A DNA stretch of 64,000 bases from Mycobacterium sp. UM_WGJ. Its GTDB lineage: Bacteria; Actinomycetota; Actinomycetes; Mycobacteriales; Mycobacteriaceae. Shown piece by piece: positions 1 to 10,000 of the stretch; within the stretch, counting starts at the first letter, position 1, and every line of letters starts with the position of its first letter. The notes under the pieces were generated by a model. It searched no databases. It was not told where the DNA came from and saw only the letters and a list, made by a program, of their open reading frames with translations. The translations under genes were made by a program, and so were the position numbers. The DNA lies in contig NZ_AUWR01000011.1 in the NCBI RefSeq assembly GCF_000455125.1, forward strand, positions 62,001-126,000, given 5' to 3'.

Positions 1-1
1 C

Positions 2-379
2 ACGGCCGTGGTGAGCAGGCAGGTCGGCGACCCGCTGCGGCCCACCGGCAAGCGTTCGCGGCGTCGTGGTGCCGGTGACGGCGGCGACGACGTGGAGTCC
101 ACGGCTACCGAATTGGACGCGGAAGACGCCGCGGACGCCGCAAAGGCCAAGAAGAAGGCGAAGAAGAAGGCCGAAGGGCCTTCCCGCAACCCGTTCGTCT
201 TCGTTCTGAATTTCCTCAAGCAGGTCGTCGGCGAACTTCGCAAGGTGATCTGGCCGAACCGCAAGCAGATGGTCACCTACACCGCGGTGGTGCTGGCCTT
301 CCTGGTCTTCATGGTGGCGTTGGTCGCCGGGGCAGACTACGGATTCGCTCGGCTGGTGCTGCTGGTGTTCGGCGAGTGA
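2..379 (+). CDS. secE: Preprotein translocase subunit SecE (5' end cut by window edge)
   Basis: SecE is the small essential membrane subunit of the SecYEG protein-export channel. The frame is open to the left edge, so the N-terminus is missing; in-frame GTG codons at 8 and 11 are probably internal, because the RPTGKRSR motif lies well inside the M. tuberculosis protein. Visible parts are a Lys/Ala-rich charged stretch, the conserved amphipathic segment ending WPNRKQ, and one C-terminal membrane helix ([20 protein letters not shown]). nusG follows 23 bases later, the universal secE-nusG pairing. Confidence 0.95.
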   Translation, partial: TAVVSRQVGDPLRPTGKRSRRRGAGDGGDDVESTATELDAEDAADAAKAKKKAKKKAEGPSRNPFVFVLNFLKQVVGELRKVIWPNRKQMVTYTAVVLAFLVFMVALVAGADYGFARLVLLVFGE

Positions 380-387
380 AGTTATAG

Positions 388-1194
<807 letters not shown>

Positions 1195-1219
1195 TACGTA
1201 GGAAAGGAAACACCCTCTC

Positions 1220-1648
1220 ATGGCCCCGAAGAAGAAGGTCGCCGGGCTGATCAAGCTTCAGATCAAGGCTGGCGAGGCCAACCCCGCGCCGCCGGTCGGA
1301 CCGGCACTTGGTCAGCACGGCGTGAACATCATGGAGTTCTGCAAGGCGTACAACGCCGCGACGGAAAGCCAGCGCGGCAACGTCATCCCCGTGGAGATCA
1401 CCGTCTACGAGGACCGCAGCTTCACCTTTGCGCTCAAGACCCCGCCCGCGGCACGGATGTTGCTCAAGGCCGCCGGTATCGCCAAGGGCTCGGCCGAGCC
1501 GCACAAGACCAAGGTCGCGAAGGTGACCTGGGACCAGGTGCGCGAGATCGCCGAGACCAAGAAGGCTGACCTCAACGCCAACGACATCGAGGCCGGCGCC
1601 AAGATCATCGCCGGAACCGCCCGCTCCATGGGCATCACCGTCGAGTAG
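1220..1648 (+). CDS. rplK: 50S ribosomal protein L11
   Basis: L11 (142 residues, the usual length) binds 23S rRNA in the GTPase-associated centre. The N-terminal domain carries the Pro-rich switch region ([20 protein letters not shown]) and the C-terminal RNA-binding domain ends near SMGITVE. ATG start follows an AGGAAAGGA ribosome-binding site. It stands 25 bases after nusG and shares the operon with rplA, with a longer 155-base gap before rplA. Confidence 0.98.
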   Translation: MAPKKKVAGLIKLQIKAGEANPAPPVGPALGQHGVNIMEFCKAYNAATESQRGNVIPVEITVYEDRSFTFALKTPPAARMLLKAAGIAKGSAEPHKTKVAKVTWDQVREIAETKKADLNANDIEAGAKIIAGTARSMGITVE

Positions 1649-1745
1649 TACCCCCACTCGACGAATGTCCTGAGCACGACGAAGCGGGCCGAGGAACGAG
1701 GCCCAGCGCAGGAGTGCGAAGGAGTATTCGGAGAGAAACGGAACC

Positions 1746-1776
1746 GTGGGAGGGCCAGCTTCGGCCCGTCAACCAC
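1746..1776 (+). promoter_or_regulatory. Candidate L1-binding autoregulatory hairpin upstream of rplA
   Basis: The RNA can form GUGG/CCAC (1746-1749 with 1773-1776), an asymmetric internal loop (GAG on one side, CGUCAA on the other) and GGCC/GGCC (1753-1756 with 1763-1766) closed by AGCUUC. Two short stems around an asymmetric loop is the known form of L1 sites in rRNA and L1 mRNAs. It lies 28 bases before the rplA start. L1 feedback here is inference. The preceding 1649-1740 is GC-rich with no gene that I can support. Confidence 0.45.
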
Positions 1777-1803
1777 AACCAACCATTTGAGATTGGATAA
1801 CCA

Positions 1804-2511
1804 ATGAGCAAGACCAGCAAGGCTTACCGCGCCGCCGCCGAGAAGGTGGACCGCGACAACCTCTACACCCCGTTGCAGGCGGCCAAACTCGCCAAGGAGA
1901 CGTCCTCGACCAAGCAGGACGCCACCGTCGAGGTCGCCATCCGGCTCGGTGTCGACCCGCGTAAGGCCGACCAGATGGTCCGCGGCACCGTCAACCTGCC
2001 GCACGGCACCGGTAAGACCGCCCGCGTCGCGGTGTTCGCGGTCGGCGAGAAGGCCGAGCAGGCTATCGCCGCCGGCGCCGACGTGGTTGGCAGCGACGAC
2101 CTGATCGAGAAGATCCAGGGCGGGTTCCTCGACTTCGACGCCGCGATCGCCACCCCGGACCAGATGGCCAAGGTCGGCCGCATCGCCCGCGTGCTGGGCC
2201 CGCGTGGTCTGATGCCCAACCCGAAGACCGGCACCGTCACCCCCGACGTCGCCAAGGCCGTCTCCGACATCAAGGGCGGCAAGATCAACTTCCGTGTCGA
2301 CAAGCAGGCCAACCTGCACTTCGTCATCGGCAAGGCGTCTTTCGAAGAGGCCAAGCTGGCGGAGAACTACGGCGCCGCCCTCGACGAGGTGCTGCGGCTC
2401 AAGCCGTCGTCGTCCAAGGGCCGCTACCTCAAGAAGGTCACCATTTCGACGACGACCGGCCCCGGCATCCCGGTGGATCCGGCCGTCACCCGCAACTTCG
2501 CGGCTGAATAG
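1804..2511 (+). CDS. rplA: 50S ribosomal protein L1
   Basis: L1 (235 residues) forms the mobile L1 stalk at the E site and is commonly a translational repressor of its own operon. The sequence shows the conserved [12 protein letters not shown] segment and the signature [14 protein letters not shown] near residue 135. It is the last gene of the secE-nusG-rplK-rplA run and is followed by a strong terminator. The 155-base gap before it carries a hairpin resembling an L1 target. Confidence 0.98.
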   Translation: MSKTSKAYRAAAEKVDRDNLYTPLQAAKLAKETSSTKQDATVEVAIRLGVDPRKADQMVRGTVNLPHGTGKTARVAVFAVGEKAEQAIAAGADVVGSDDLIEKIQGGFLDFDAAIATPDQMAKVGRIARVLGPRGLMPNPKTGTVTPDVAKAVSDIKGGKINFRVDKQANLHFVIGKASFEEAKLAENYGAALDEVLRLKPSSSKGRYLKKVTISTTTGPGIPVDPAVTRNFAAE

Positions 2512-2520
2512 CACTCAGCG

Positions 2521-2561
2521 AAAAGCCCCCGCACGCGCTCGCGCGTGACGGGGGCTTTTTT
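2521..2561. terminator. Bidirectional intrinsic terminator between rplA and the mycolate methyltransferase
   Basis: An inverted repeat pairs AAAAGCCCCCG with CGGGGGCTTTT around a GC-rich stem (CACGCG/CGCGTG), with T runs on the plus strand and A/T-rich flank on the minus side. It lies between two convergent genes (rplA stop 2511, next stop 2577) and can serve both. Confidence 0.85.
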
Positions 2562-2576
2562 GCTGGCTGGTGGGAT

Positions 2577-3467
2577 CTAGCCGGCCTGCTTGACGTAGCT
2601 GACCAGACTGACGTCCAGCGCCTCGTCGGTGAAGTAGTACTCGCAGCCGCGCAGGTACTTCATGTAGCGCTGGTAGACCTCTTCGGACTGGATCGCGACG
2701 GCCTCGTCGTGGTGGGCCTCCAATGCGTCGCCCCAGATCCTGAGGGTCTTGATGTAGTGCGGCCGCAGCGAAAGCGCCTCGGGCACAGTGAAACCGGCCT
2801 TCTCACCGTGCTCCACCATCATGTTGGTGGTGGGCAGCCGGCCGCCCGGGAAGATCTCGGTCAGGATGAACTTGATGAACCGCGCGGTCTCGAACGTCAG
2901 CTTCTTGCCGCGCGCGTTGAGCTCATAGGGGTGGAAGCTCACGCTGCTCTGGATCGTCATCCGGCCGTCGGCCGGCATGATGTCGTAGCTGTTTTTGAAG
3001 AAGCTGTCGTAGTTCTCGAAACCGAAGTGCTCGAACGCCTCGATGGAGACGATCCGGTCCACCGGCTCGTGGAACTGCTCCCAGCCCTGCAGCAGGACCT
3101 GCCGTGACCGGTCGGTGTCGATGGCGTCCAGCAGGCTCTGCGAGTACGCATGCTGATTCTTCGACAGGGTGAGACCGATGACGTTGACGTCGTACTTCTC
3201 GACGGCGCGCTTCATGGTCGCACCCCAGCCACACCCGATATCCAGCAACGTCATGCCGGGCTTCAGGTCCAGCTTGTCGAGGTTCAGGTCGAGCTTGGCC
3301 AGTTGGGCTTCTTCCAACGTGGCGTCCGGCGGCTCGAAGTACGCGCAGCTGTACATCCGGGTCGGGTCCTGGAACAGCGCAAAGAAGTCATCGGACAGGT
3401 CGTAGTGGGCCTGAATGTTCTCGAATTTCGGACGCATATCTGCGGTCCGGGTCGATTTGTCCACCAT
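2577..3467 (-). CDS. mmaA4: S-adenosylmethionine-dependent mycolic acid methyltransferase, MmaA4 (hydroxymycolate synthase) type
   Basis: This enzyme modifies meromycolate chains with a methyl group from SAM; MmaA4 makes the hydroxymycolate precursor of keto- and methoxymycolates. The 296-residue product has the SAM motif LLDIGCGWG, the family segment [23 protein letters not shown] and EIFPGGRLP, and reads as MmaA4-like along its whole length ([34 protein letters not shown]). The ATG at 3467 is preferred over a TTG 25 codons upstream because homologues begin near MVDK/MAEK. It lies directly after rplA, as mmaA4 does in M. tuberculosis. The 3468-3623 gap presumably holds its promoter. Exact substrate is inferred. 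Confidence 0.85.
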   Translation of the reverse strand: MVDKSTRTADMRPKFENIQAHYDLSDDFFALFQDPTRMYSCAYFEPPDATLEEAQLAKLDLNLDKLDLKPGMTLLDIGCGWGATMKRAVEKYDVNVIGLTLSKNQHAYSQSLLDAIDTDRSRQVLLQGWEQFHEPVDRIVSIEAFEHFGFENYDSFFKNSYDIMPADGRMTIQSSVSFHPYELNARGKKLTFETARFIKFILTEIFPGGRLPTTNMMVEHGEKAGFTVPEALSLRPHYIKTLRIWGDALEAHHDEAVAIQSEEVYQRYMKYLRGCEYYFTDEALDVSLVSYVKQAG

Positions 3468-3623
3468 TTTTGACTGATTGCCTTCCTGATGAAACCCGCT
3501 GTGACCGGACGCGATAACCGCCTTGTCGTCCGTTCCGGTCAACTGTTGCAGCTTAGCGGGTCGGGGGTGAATCGGTTGACGTGAAATGTAGCCAAGCCGG
3601 ATCCCGCGGCAGGCCGATCCCGA

Positions 3624-4487
3624 CTATTTCTGCAAGGTGTACTGGTGGACGCTGGTGTTTCCGTTGCGGAACAGCTCCACACAGCCATTGAGGTACTTGT
3701 CGAAGCGGTCGTAGGCCTCTTGGCCCTGAACCTCGATCGCCCGCTCCTTGTTGGCCGCCAACATCGCCGCCCAGTCCTGCAGGGTGCGTGCGTAGTGGAA
3801 TCCGATCTCGTCATCCCGGGTCACGGTGAAACCGGCGTCGGCGGCGTACTTGCGGGGCAGCCACGCTGACGGAAGCTGTCCGCCGGGGAAGATCTCCCGC
3901 ATGATGAACAGGGTGAACTTCGCCAGGCTCATCGTCATCGGGATGCCCTTGGCCTGCGCTTCGTCCTGCCCGCTGATCGCGGTGATGGTGTGCAGCAGCA
4001 TCCGGCCGTCGTCGGGCAGCGCGTTGTAGGTGATGTCGAAGAAGGCCGGCCAGCGGTCGCGGCCGAAGTGCTCGAACGCCCCGATCGACACGATCCGGTC
4101 CACCTTGTCGGTGAACTCCTCCCAGCCCTGCAGGCGCACCTCGACGTTGCGGCTGGTCTCCACCTTGGCCAGCTTGTCGATGGCGTACTGGCGCTGTTCG
4201 CCGCTGAGGGTGAGCCCGATGACGTTAACGTCGTACTTCTCCAGCGCCCGCTGCATGCAGGCCCCCCAACCGCAGCCGATGTCGAGCAGCGTCATGCCGG
4301 GCTCCAGACCCAGCTTGCCCAGCGCCAAGTCGAACTTGGCGATCTGCGCCTCGTCGCAGGTGGTGTCCTTGTCCGGGTAGAACCCGCAGGTGTAGCCCAT
4401 GGTCGGACCTAGGAACAGCTCGTAGAACTCATTGGAGATGTCGTAGATCGACTGCAGTTCCTCGTACTTCGGTTCCAGCTTGGGCAT
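3624..4487 (-). CDS. Mycolic acid cyclopropane synthase/methyltransferase family protein (MmaA1/UmaA/CmaA-like)
   Basis: A second SAM-dependent mycolate methyltransferase, 287 residues, with [27 protein letters not shown] and REIFPGGQLP. Its position next to lipG matches mmaA1, and its N-terminus (MPKLEPKYEELQSIYDIS) resembles MmaA1/UmaA, while DGRMLLHTIT and the C-terminal part recall CmaA2. The usual CAYFERDDMTLEEAQ segment is replaced by CGFYPDKDTTCDEAQ, so it is a divergent member. Whether it cyclopropanates, methylates or makes trans double bonds cannot be read from sequence. A 155-base gap separates it from the downstream mmaA4-like gene. Confidence 0.8.
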   Translation of the reverse strand: MPKLEPKYEELQSIYDISNEFYELFLGPTMGYTCGFYPDKDTTCDEAQIAKFDLALGKLGLEPGMTLLDIGCGWGACMQRALEKYDVNVIGLTLSGEQRQYAIDKLAKVETSRNVEVRLQGWEEFTDKVDRIVSIGAFEHFGRDRWPAFFDITYNALPDDGRMLLHTITAISGQDEAQAKGIPMTMSLAKFTLFIMREIFPGGQLPSAWLPRKYAADAGFTVTRDDEIGFHYARTLQDWAAMLAANKERAIEVQGQEAYDRFDKYLNGCVELFRNGNTSVHQYTLQK

Positions 4488-4603
4488 GGCTCAGTTCACT
4501 CGCGATCTTCTCAAATGGGGGGAGAGTGTGCACAGACTACCGTTGCTCAGCTGTTATGAGCACTTCGGTGTGGCTTGGACCACTGAAGGGTAACCGAGCC
4601 AGA

Positions 4604-5509
4604 TCACCTCGCGGCGGCAAACGTCGTGGTCAGCTCGCTGATCACCGGATCCCACAGCTCTTCGGGCAGGTCGTGGCCCATGCCCTCGAACAGCACCAGC
4701 CGGGCACGATCGATGGCCTCGGCGACCGCCTTGCCTCCCGAGGGCCGCATCAGCTTGTCGGCCAGGCCGTGAATGACCACAGTCGGCGCGGTGATCAGCC
4801 GGTCATAGGCGGCCAGGCTGCCGCTGGCCAGGATCGCGCCGAACTGCCGGGCGATGCCCCACGGGTAGTAGCTGCGTTCGTAGGCTTCGATGATGTTGGC
4901 CCGAAGTTGGTCTTCCGGGGCCGGGTAGCGCGGACTGCCGATGATCCGGCTGGCCCGCACCGCGTTGTCGATGATCACGTCGCGCGGAGAGTCCGGCGAG
5001 GGCCCGGTCAACAGCGCCATCAGTGCGCGCGGCGCCGGCGGGGGAAGAAAACGCCGGTTGTTGCTGGAGAAGATGACGGCCAGCGAACGCGTGCGGGGCG
5101 CGAACCGTGCGGCGAACACCTGCGCGATCATGCCGCCCATGGATGCGCCGACCACGTGCGCCTGCTCGATTCCGAGGTGATCCAGCAGGGCGGCGGCGTC
5201 GTCGGCCATGTCTTCGAGGGTGTAAACGGCCGGGCTGGGCTTGCCCATCCAGAACCGCGCCATCCGGGGCACCAGTGCGCCCCGGGAATGTTCGCGGCCC
5301 AGCTTGCTGGACAAGCCGACGTCGCGGTTGTCGTAGCGGATGACGCGCAGACCCTCGGCGACCAGCTTCTCGCAGAACCCGGTGCGCCACAGCAGCAGCT
5401 GAGCGCCCAGCCCCATCACCAGCAGCACCGGCGGATCCTCGGGGTTTCCCAGATCTTCGTAGAAGATCTCCAGATCGCCCGAGCGGGCGGTGCCGCTGCG
5501 CATCTCCAC
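4604..5509 (-). CDS. lipG: Alpha/beta hydrolase, LipG-type esterase/lipase
   Basis: A 301-residue alpha/beta hydrolase. The nucleophile elbow is VVGASMGGMIAQ (Gly-x-Ser-x-Gly), the oxyanion segment is LLVMGLGAQ, the acid lies near HGLADKLM, and the catalytic His is in EGMGHDLPEE. It is closely like M. tuberculosis LipG, which also sits between the mmaA cluster and the ABC1-kinase gene. I chose GTG at 5509 (Val-Glu-Met-Arg-Ser) because it aligns with the M. tuberculosis start and has GGGAG about 10 bases upstream; ATG at 5503 is the alternative. Only 5 bases separate it from the upstream gene's stop, so they are co-transcribed. Substrate unknown; a lipid ester is likely. Confidence 0.88.
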   Translation of the reverse strand: MEMRSGTARSGDLEIFYEDLGNPEDPPVLLVMGLGAQLLLWRTGFCEKLVAEGLRVIRYDNRDVGLSSKLGREHSRGALVPRMARFWMGKPSPAVYTLEDMADDAAALLDHLGIEQAHVVGASMGGMIAQVFAARFAPRTRSLAVIFSSNNRRFLPPPAPRALMALLTGPSPDSPRDVIIDNAVRASRIIGSPRYPAPEDQLRANIIEAYERSYYPWGIARQFGAILASGSLAAYDRLITAPTVVIHGLADKLMRPSGGKAVAEAIDRARLVLFEGMGHDLPEELWDPVISELTTTFAAAR

Positions 5510-5514
5510 CAAGG

Positions 5515-6867
5515 TCAGACTCCCGGGTCGTCGTTGTCTTTGTGCTCGCGGCTGACATCGACCATGAAGTTGGCGAAGTAACCGGTCAGCTGTGGGTCGG
5601 ACATCATCTGCCAGCGCGGCGCCAGCAGTTTCATGTAGCGCTCCACGTAGAGGAACTGCTTGCCGATGAGCACCAGCTCGCGCGGCAACTTGACGTCGTA
5701 GGCATCGGCCAGTGCGCCGAGCTGCTTGCCGATCTCGGAGTAAGACATGTCGCCCAGCGATTTCATCGTCAGCGGGGTGGCGAACGCCTCGAGATCCTTG
5801 GCGGCCTGGCCCTCGGGTTTGACGGTGCCCACCGCGCCCATTAACACCACGATCTTGCCGGCCGCGGCGTGATCCTTCTTGACCAGCAGCGCGTAGACCA
5901 GCTCGCGCAGCAGCCACCGGGTGCGGGGGTCGATGCGGCCCATGATCCCGAAGTCCAGGAACACCACCCGGCCCTCGTCATCCACCAGCAGATTGCCCGC
6001 GTGCAGGTCGCCGTGGAACAACCCGTGCCGCAGCCCGCCCTCGAAGGTCGAGAACAGCAGCGCCTTTACCAGCTCCACGCCGTCGAAACCGGCTTTGCGG
6101 ATGGCGAGGGCGTCGTCGATGCGGGTGCCCGCCACGCGCTCCATCGTCAGCACCCGCTCGCTGGTGAAGTCCCAGTGCACGTCGGGCACCTTGATGTTCT
6201 TGCCGAGGGGGGAGGCGTGCAGGTGCGACACCCAGGTCTGCATCGACTGGCCCTCGATACGGAAGTCCAGCTCCTCGGCGAGATTGTCGGCGAAATCGGC
6301 GACCACATCACCGGCCGACAGTCGCCGGCCCAGCTTGGCCAGCTCCACCACCTGGGCGAAGCGTTTGAGGATCTGCAGGTCGGCCGCGACCCGCCGGCGG
6401 ATGCCCGGCCGCTGGATCTTGACCACCACCTCCTCGCCGCTGTGCAGGGTGGCGAAGTGCACCTGGGCGATCGAGGCTGAGGCGATCGGGGTCTCGTCGA
6501 ACTTCGCGAACAGCTCCTGCGGTTCGGCGCCCAGTTCCTCGACAAAAAGGGCATGTACCTCGGCCGGGTCGGCCGGCGGCACCGAGTCGAGCAGTCCGCG
6601 GAACTCGCGAGACAGCGGTTCGCCGAACGCGCCGGGACTCGAGGCAATGATCTGGCCGAACTTGACGTAGGTGGGGCCCAGATCGGCGAACGTCTGGGGC
6701 AGCTCGCGGATCACCTTCTGCTGGATCGGCCCGGGCCCGAGCAGCCGGGTGAACACCCGGGTGGCGGCGCGGGTGAGCTGCCAGCCCGTTGCGCCGATGC
6801 GGGCCGCCTCAACCGGCAGCGGCACCCGGTCCAGCTGGGCCACCTGGCGGGGTGGGGTCGAACTCAT
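5515..6867 (-). CDS. ABC1/UbiB-family atypical protein kinase-like protein
   Basis: A 450-residue member of the ABC1/UbiB/ADCK family. The family's KxGQ motif appears as KFGQIIASSPG, the Ala-rich loop as ASIAQVHFA, the catalytic loop as HGDLHAGNLLV, and the metal-binding segment as FLDFGIMG. UbiB homologues support quinone biosynthesis or lipid homeostasis, but mycobacteria use menaquinone and the role here is unknown. It corresponds in position to Rv0647c. The ATG at 6867 is preferred over more distal starts that would add an unconserved 48-residue stretch. It heads the minus-strand run to lipG and is divergent from the alpha-mannosidase. Confidence 0.85.
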   Translation of the reverse strand: MSSTPPRQVAQLDRVPLPVEAARIGATGWQLTRAATRVFTRLLGPGPIQQKVIRELPQTFADLGPTYVKFGQIIASSPGAFGEPLSREFRGLLDSVPPADPAEVHALFVEELGAEPQELFAKFDETPIASASIAQVHFATLHSGEEVVVKIQRPGIRRRVAADLQILKRFAQVVELAKLGRRLSAGDVVADFADNLAEELDFRIEGQSMQTWVSHLHASPLGKNIKVPDVHWDFTSERVLTMERVAGTRIDDALAIRKAGFDGVELVKALLFSTFEGGLRHGLFHGDLHAGNLLVDDEGRVVFLDFGIMGRIDPRTRWLLRELVYALLVKKDHAAAGKIVVLMGAVGTVKPEGQAAKDLEAFATPLTMKSLGDMSYSEIGKQLGALADAYDVKLPRELVLIGKQFLYVERYMKLLAPRWQMMSDPQLTGYFANFMVDVSREHKDNDDPGV

Positions 6868-6997
6868 TGCTGCAGTCTGCCAAATCAGCGGCGGAAGTTC
6901 TCCGCCAGCGCATCGCCTCAGGGCTTGGCACCCGGGCGCCAGGGGGTCAGCCATGCGCCCGGTCGCCGAAAGTCTCCGCTCGGCGGGCGCGCATCCG

Positions 6998-7003
6998 TAG
7001 GTT
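6998..7003 (+). promoter_or_regulatory. -10 box (TAGGTT) for a leaderless alpha-mannosidase transcript
   Basis: TAGGTT matches mycobacterial TANNNT and ends 6 bases before the ATG at 7010, so transcription should begin at the start codon. No Shine-Dalgarno sequence is visible in the remaining 6 bases. Confidence 0.6.
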
Positions 7004-7009
7004 TGTGTC

Positions 7010-10000
7010 ATGCGGATCCTCGACGTCGAATCGACCGAGAAGTTCGTCGGGCCGGCCGATGCGCCCGCGCAACTGGTCCGCGTCGAATACGGCGAAACCG
7101 AGGTGGCGACACCGCTGCGTATCGACGGCGAGGGTCTGGCCGGGGAGGCCGTGGCCGAGCCCGGAAGCGGTGTCGTCGAGGTGCCGGTGACCGTCGACGA
7201 CCCGGTGCCGGGTCAACAGCGGCCCGCCCAGGTCAACGGCAGCCGGTTCACGTTCACCGTCGCCGAACCCGGCTGGACGATGTTCATGATCGGCCACTTC
7301 CACTACGACCCGGTCTGGTGGAACACCCAGGCCAACTACACCAGCGTGTGGACCGAGAGCCCGCTCGGCGCGTGCCGGCAGACCAATGGGTTCGATCTGG
7401 TGCGCGGCCACCTCGACTGGGCCCGGGACCACCCCGACTACAAGTTCGTCCTGGCCGAGGTCGACTACCTCAAGCCCTACTGGGACACCCACCCGGCCGA
7501 CCGCGCCGAGCTGCGCCGGCTGATCGCGCAGGGCCGGGTCGAGGTGATGGGCGGCACCTACAACGAGCCGTCCACCAACCTCACCGACGCCGAGACCACG
7601 ATCCGCAACCTGGTGGCCGGGATGGGTTTTCAGCGCGACATCATGGGTGCCGCACCGGCCACGGCCTGGCAGCTCGACGTGTTCGGCCACGACCCGCAGT
7701 TCCCCGGGTTGGTCGCCGACGCCGGACTGACCTCCAGCGCCTGGGCGCGCGGGCCGTTTCATCAGTGGGGCCCGATGGCCGACCGGGGTGATCCGCGCCG
7801 CATGCAGTTCGCGTCCGAGTTCGAATGGATCGCGCCGTCCGGTCGCGGTCTGCTGACCCACTACATGCCCGCGCATTACGCGGCCGGCTGGTGGATGGAC
7901 GCGAATGTGACCCTGGCCGCCGCCGAGGACGACGTCTACCGGTTGTTCACCGAAATGAAGAAGGTCGCCGCCACCCGCAACGTGCTGCTGCCGGTGGGCA
8001 CCGACTTCACCCCGCCGAACCGCTGGATCGCCCAGATCCACCGCGACTGGAACACCCGCTACACCTGGCCGAAGTTCGTCTGCGCCGTGCCGAGTGAGTT
8101 CTTCGCCGCGGTGCGCGCCGAACTGGAGCAGCGCGGCACGGACCCGTCCCCGCAGACCCGGGACATGAACCCGATCTACACGGGCTGCCACGTCTCCTAT
8201 ATCGACACCAAGCAGGCCAACCGGGCCGCCGAGCAGGCGGTCCTGGACGCCGAGCGCTTCGCGGTGTTCGCCGCGGCGCTCACGGGCGTGGACTACCCGG
8301 AGGCGGCACTGGCCAAGGCCTGGGCACAACTGTCCTACGGCGCCCACCACGACGCCATCACCGGCTCGGAAGCCGACCAGGTCTACCTGGACCTGCTGAC
8401 CGGCTGGCGCGACGCCTGGCAGGTGGGCGCCGACGCCCGCGACAACGCCCTGGCGGTGCTGTCGGGCCTGGTCGATACCGGCCAGGGTGACAGTGCCGTG
8501 GTGTGGAATCCGGCGGCCCGCGACCGCACCGACATCGTCACCGTGCACCTGGCGACACCGCTGTCGGCCGGGGCGCGCCTGGTCGCCCCGGACGGAACCG
8601 AACTGCCCGCCCACGTCGAACACGGCGGCAGCACCGTCAGCTGGCTGGCCCGCGACGTGCCGTCGCTGGGCTGGCAGACCTACCGGCTGCGGCCCACCGC
8701 GGACATCACCGGCTGGCAACCGGTGGACGGCACCCGGATCAGCAACGAGCACCACCAGCTGACCGCGGACCCTGATCGCGGCGGCGGTATCACCTCGTGG
8801 CGCCAGCAAGGCCGCGAAATGATCGTCGAAGGGGGCCTGGGCAACCAGCTCGCCGTCTACGACGAATACCCCAAACACCCGCAGTCCGGTGAGGGCCCAT
8901 GGCATCTGGTGCCCAGCGGCAACCTGTTCACCTCCGCGGTCGCCCGCGATGTGACGGTGCAGGCCTACCGCGGACCGCTGGGGGAGCGGCTGGTGGTGTC
9001 CGGGCGGATCCGCAACGTGCTGGCCTACACCCAGACCCTGACGCTGTGGCACGGCGTGGACCGGGTGGACTGCTCCACCACCATCGACGAGTTCACCGGC
9101 GCCGATCACCTGCTGCGGCTGCGCTGGCCGTGCCCGGTGCCCGGCGCCCTGCCGGTCGCCGAGGTGGCCGACGCCGTCATCGGCCGCGGCTTCGGCCTGC
9201 TGCACGAGCCCAGCGGACGCTCGGTGGACACCGCGCGGCACCCGCGGACCCTCGACACCCCCGCGCACCGCTGGTTCGGGCTGTCGGCAACCGCGCGGAT
9301 CAGCGTCGGCGACGCGAGCCGGGCGGTCGCGGTGGCCGAGGTAGTCACCGCGGGCTCCCCGGCGCGGGAGCTGATGGTGGCGCTGGTGCGCGCCGGGGTC
9401 ACCGCCACCTGTTCGGTGGCCGAGGGGCCGCGCTACGGCAACCTCGACGTCGACTCCAACCTGCCCGACACCCGTATCGCGCTGGGCGGACCGGACCGCA
9501 ACGCCTTCACCCGGGCCGTGCTGGACGCCGCCGATCCGGCCTACACCGCCGAGCTGCAACGCCAGCTCGATCGGCACGGCCGGGCCCGGGTGTGGGTGCC
9601 GGCCGAAAAGCCCCTCACCGAGGTCTGGGTGCCCGGGGCGGATCTCAGCGGCCCGCGCGCCCTGCCGGTACTGGTGATCGCCGGCCGCGACGACGACGCC
9701 TTGGTCGCCGAGATCGCCCGGGTGGCCGACGACCTGGCCGACGCCGAGATCGAGGTGGACCAACACGCCGACGCCGAGATGGCGCCCTTCCAGGCGCGCA
9801 CCGTCGCACTGATCAACCGCGGCGTGCCCAGTTTCGCGGTGGACTGCGCGGGCACGTTGCACACCGCCCTGCTGCGCTCGTGCACCAGTTGGCCGTCAGC
9901 GGCCTGGGAAGACGACCCGCGCCGCACCGCGCCCGACGGCAGCGCCTTTCAACTGCAGCACTGGACGCACACCTTCGACTACGCGCTGGTGGCCGGCGAC

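Noticed and set aside
1649-1740. Possible small gene or mobile repeat in the rplK-rplA gap
   Set aside because: No start with a ribosome-binding site leading to a convincing protein, and no terminal repeats; treated as leader sequence.
6947-9862. A minus-strand open frame of about 970 codons opposite the alpha-mannosidase
   Set aside because: The plus strand encodes a clear GH38 enzyme through this region; the opposite frame has no motif.
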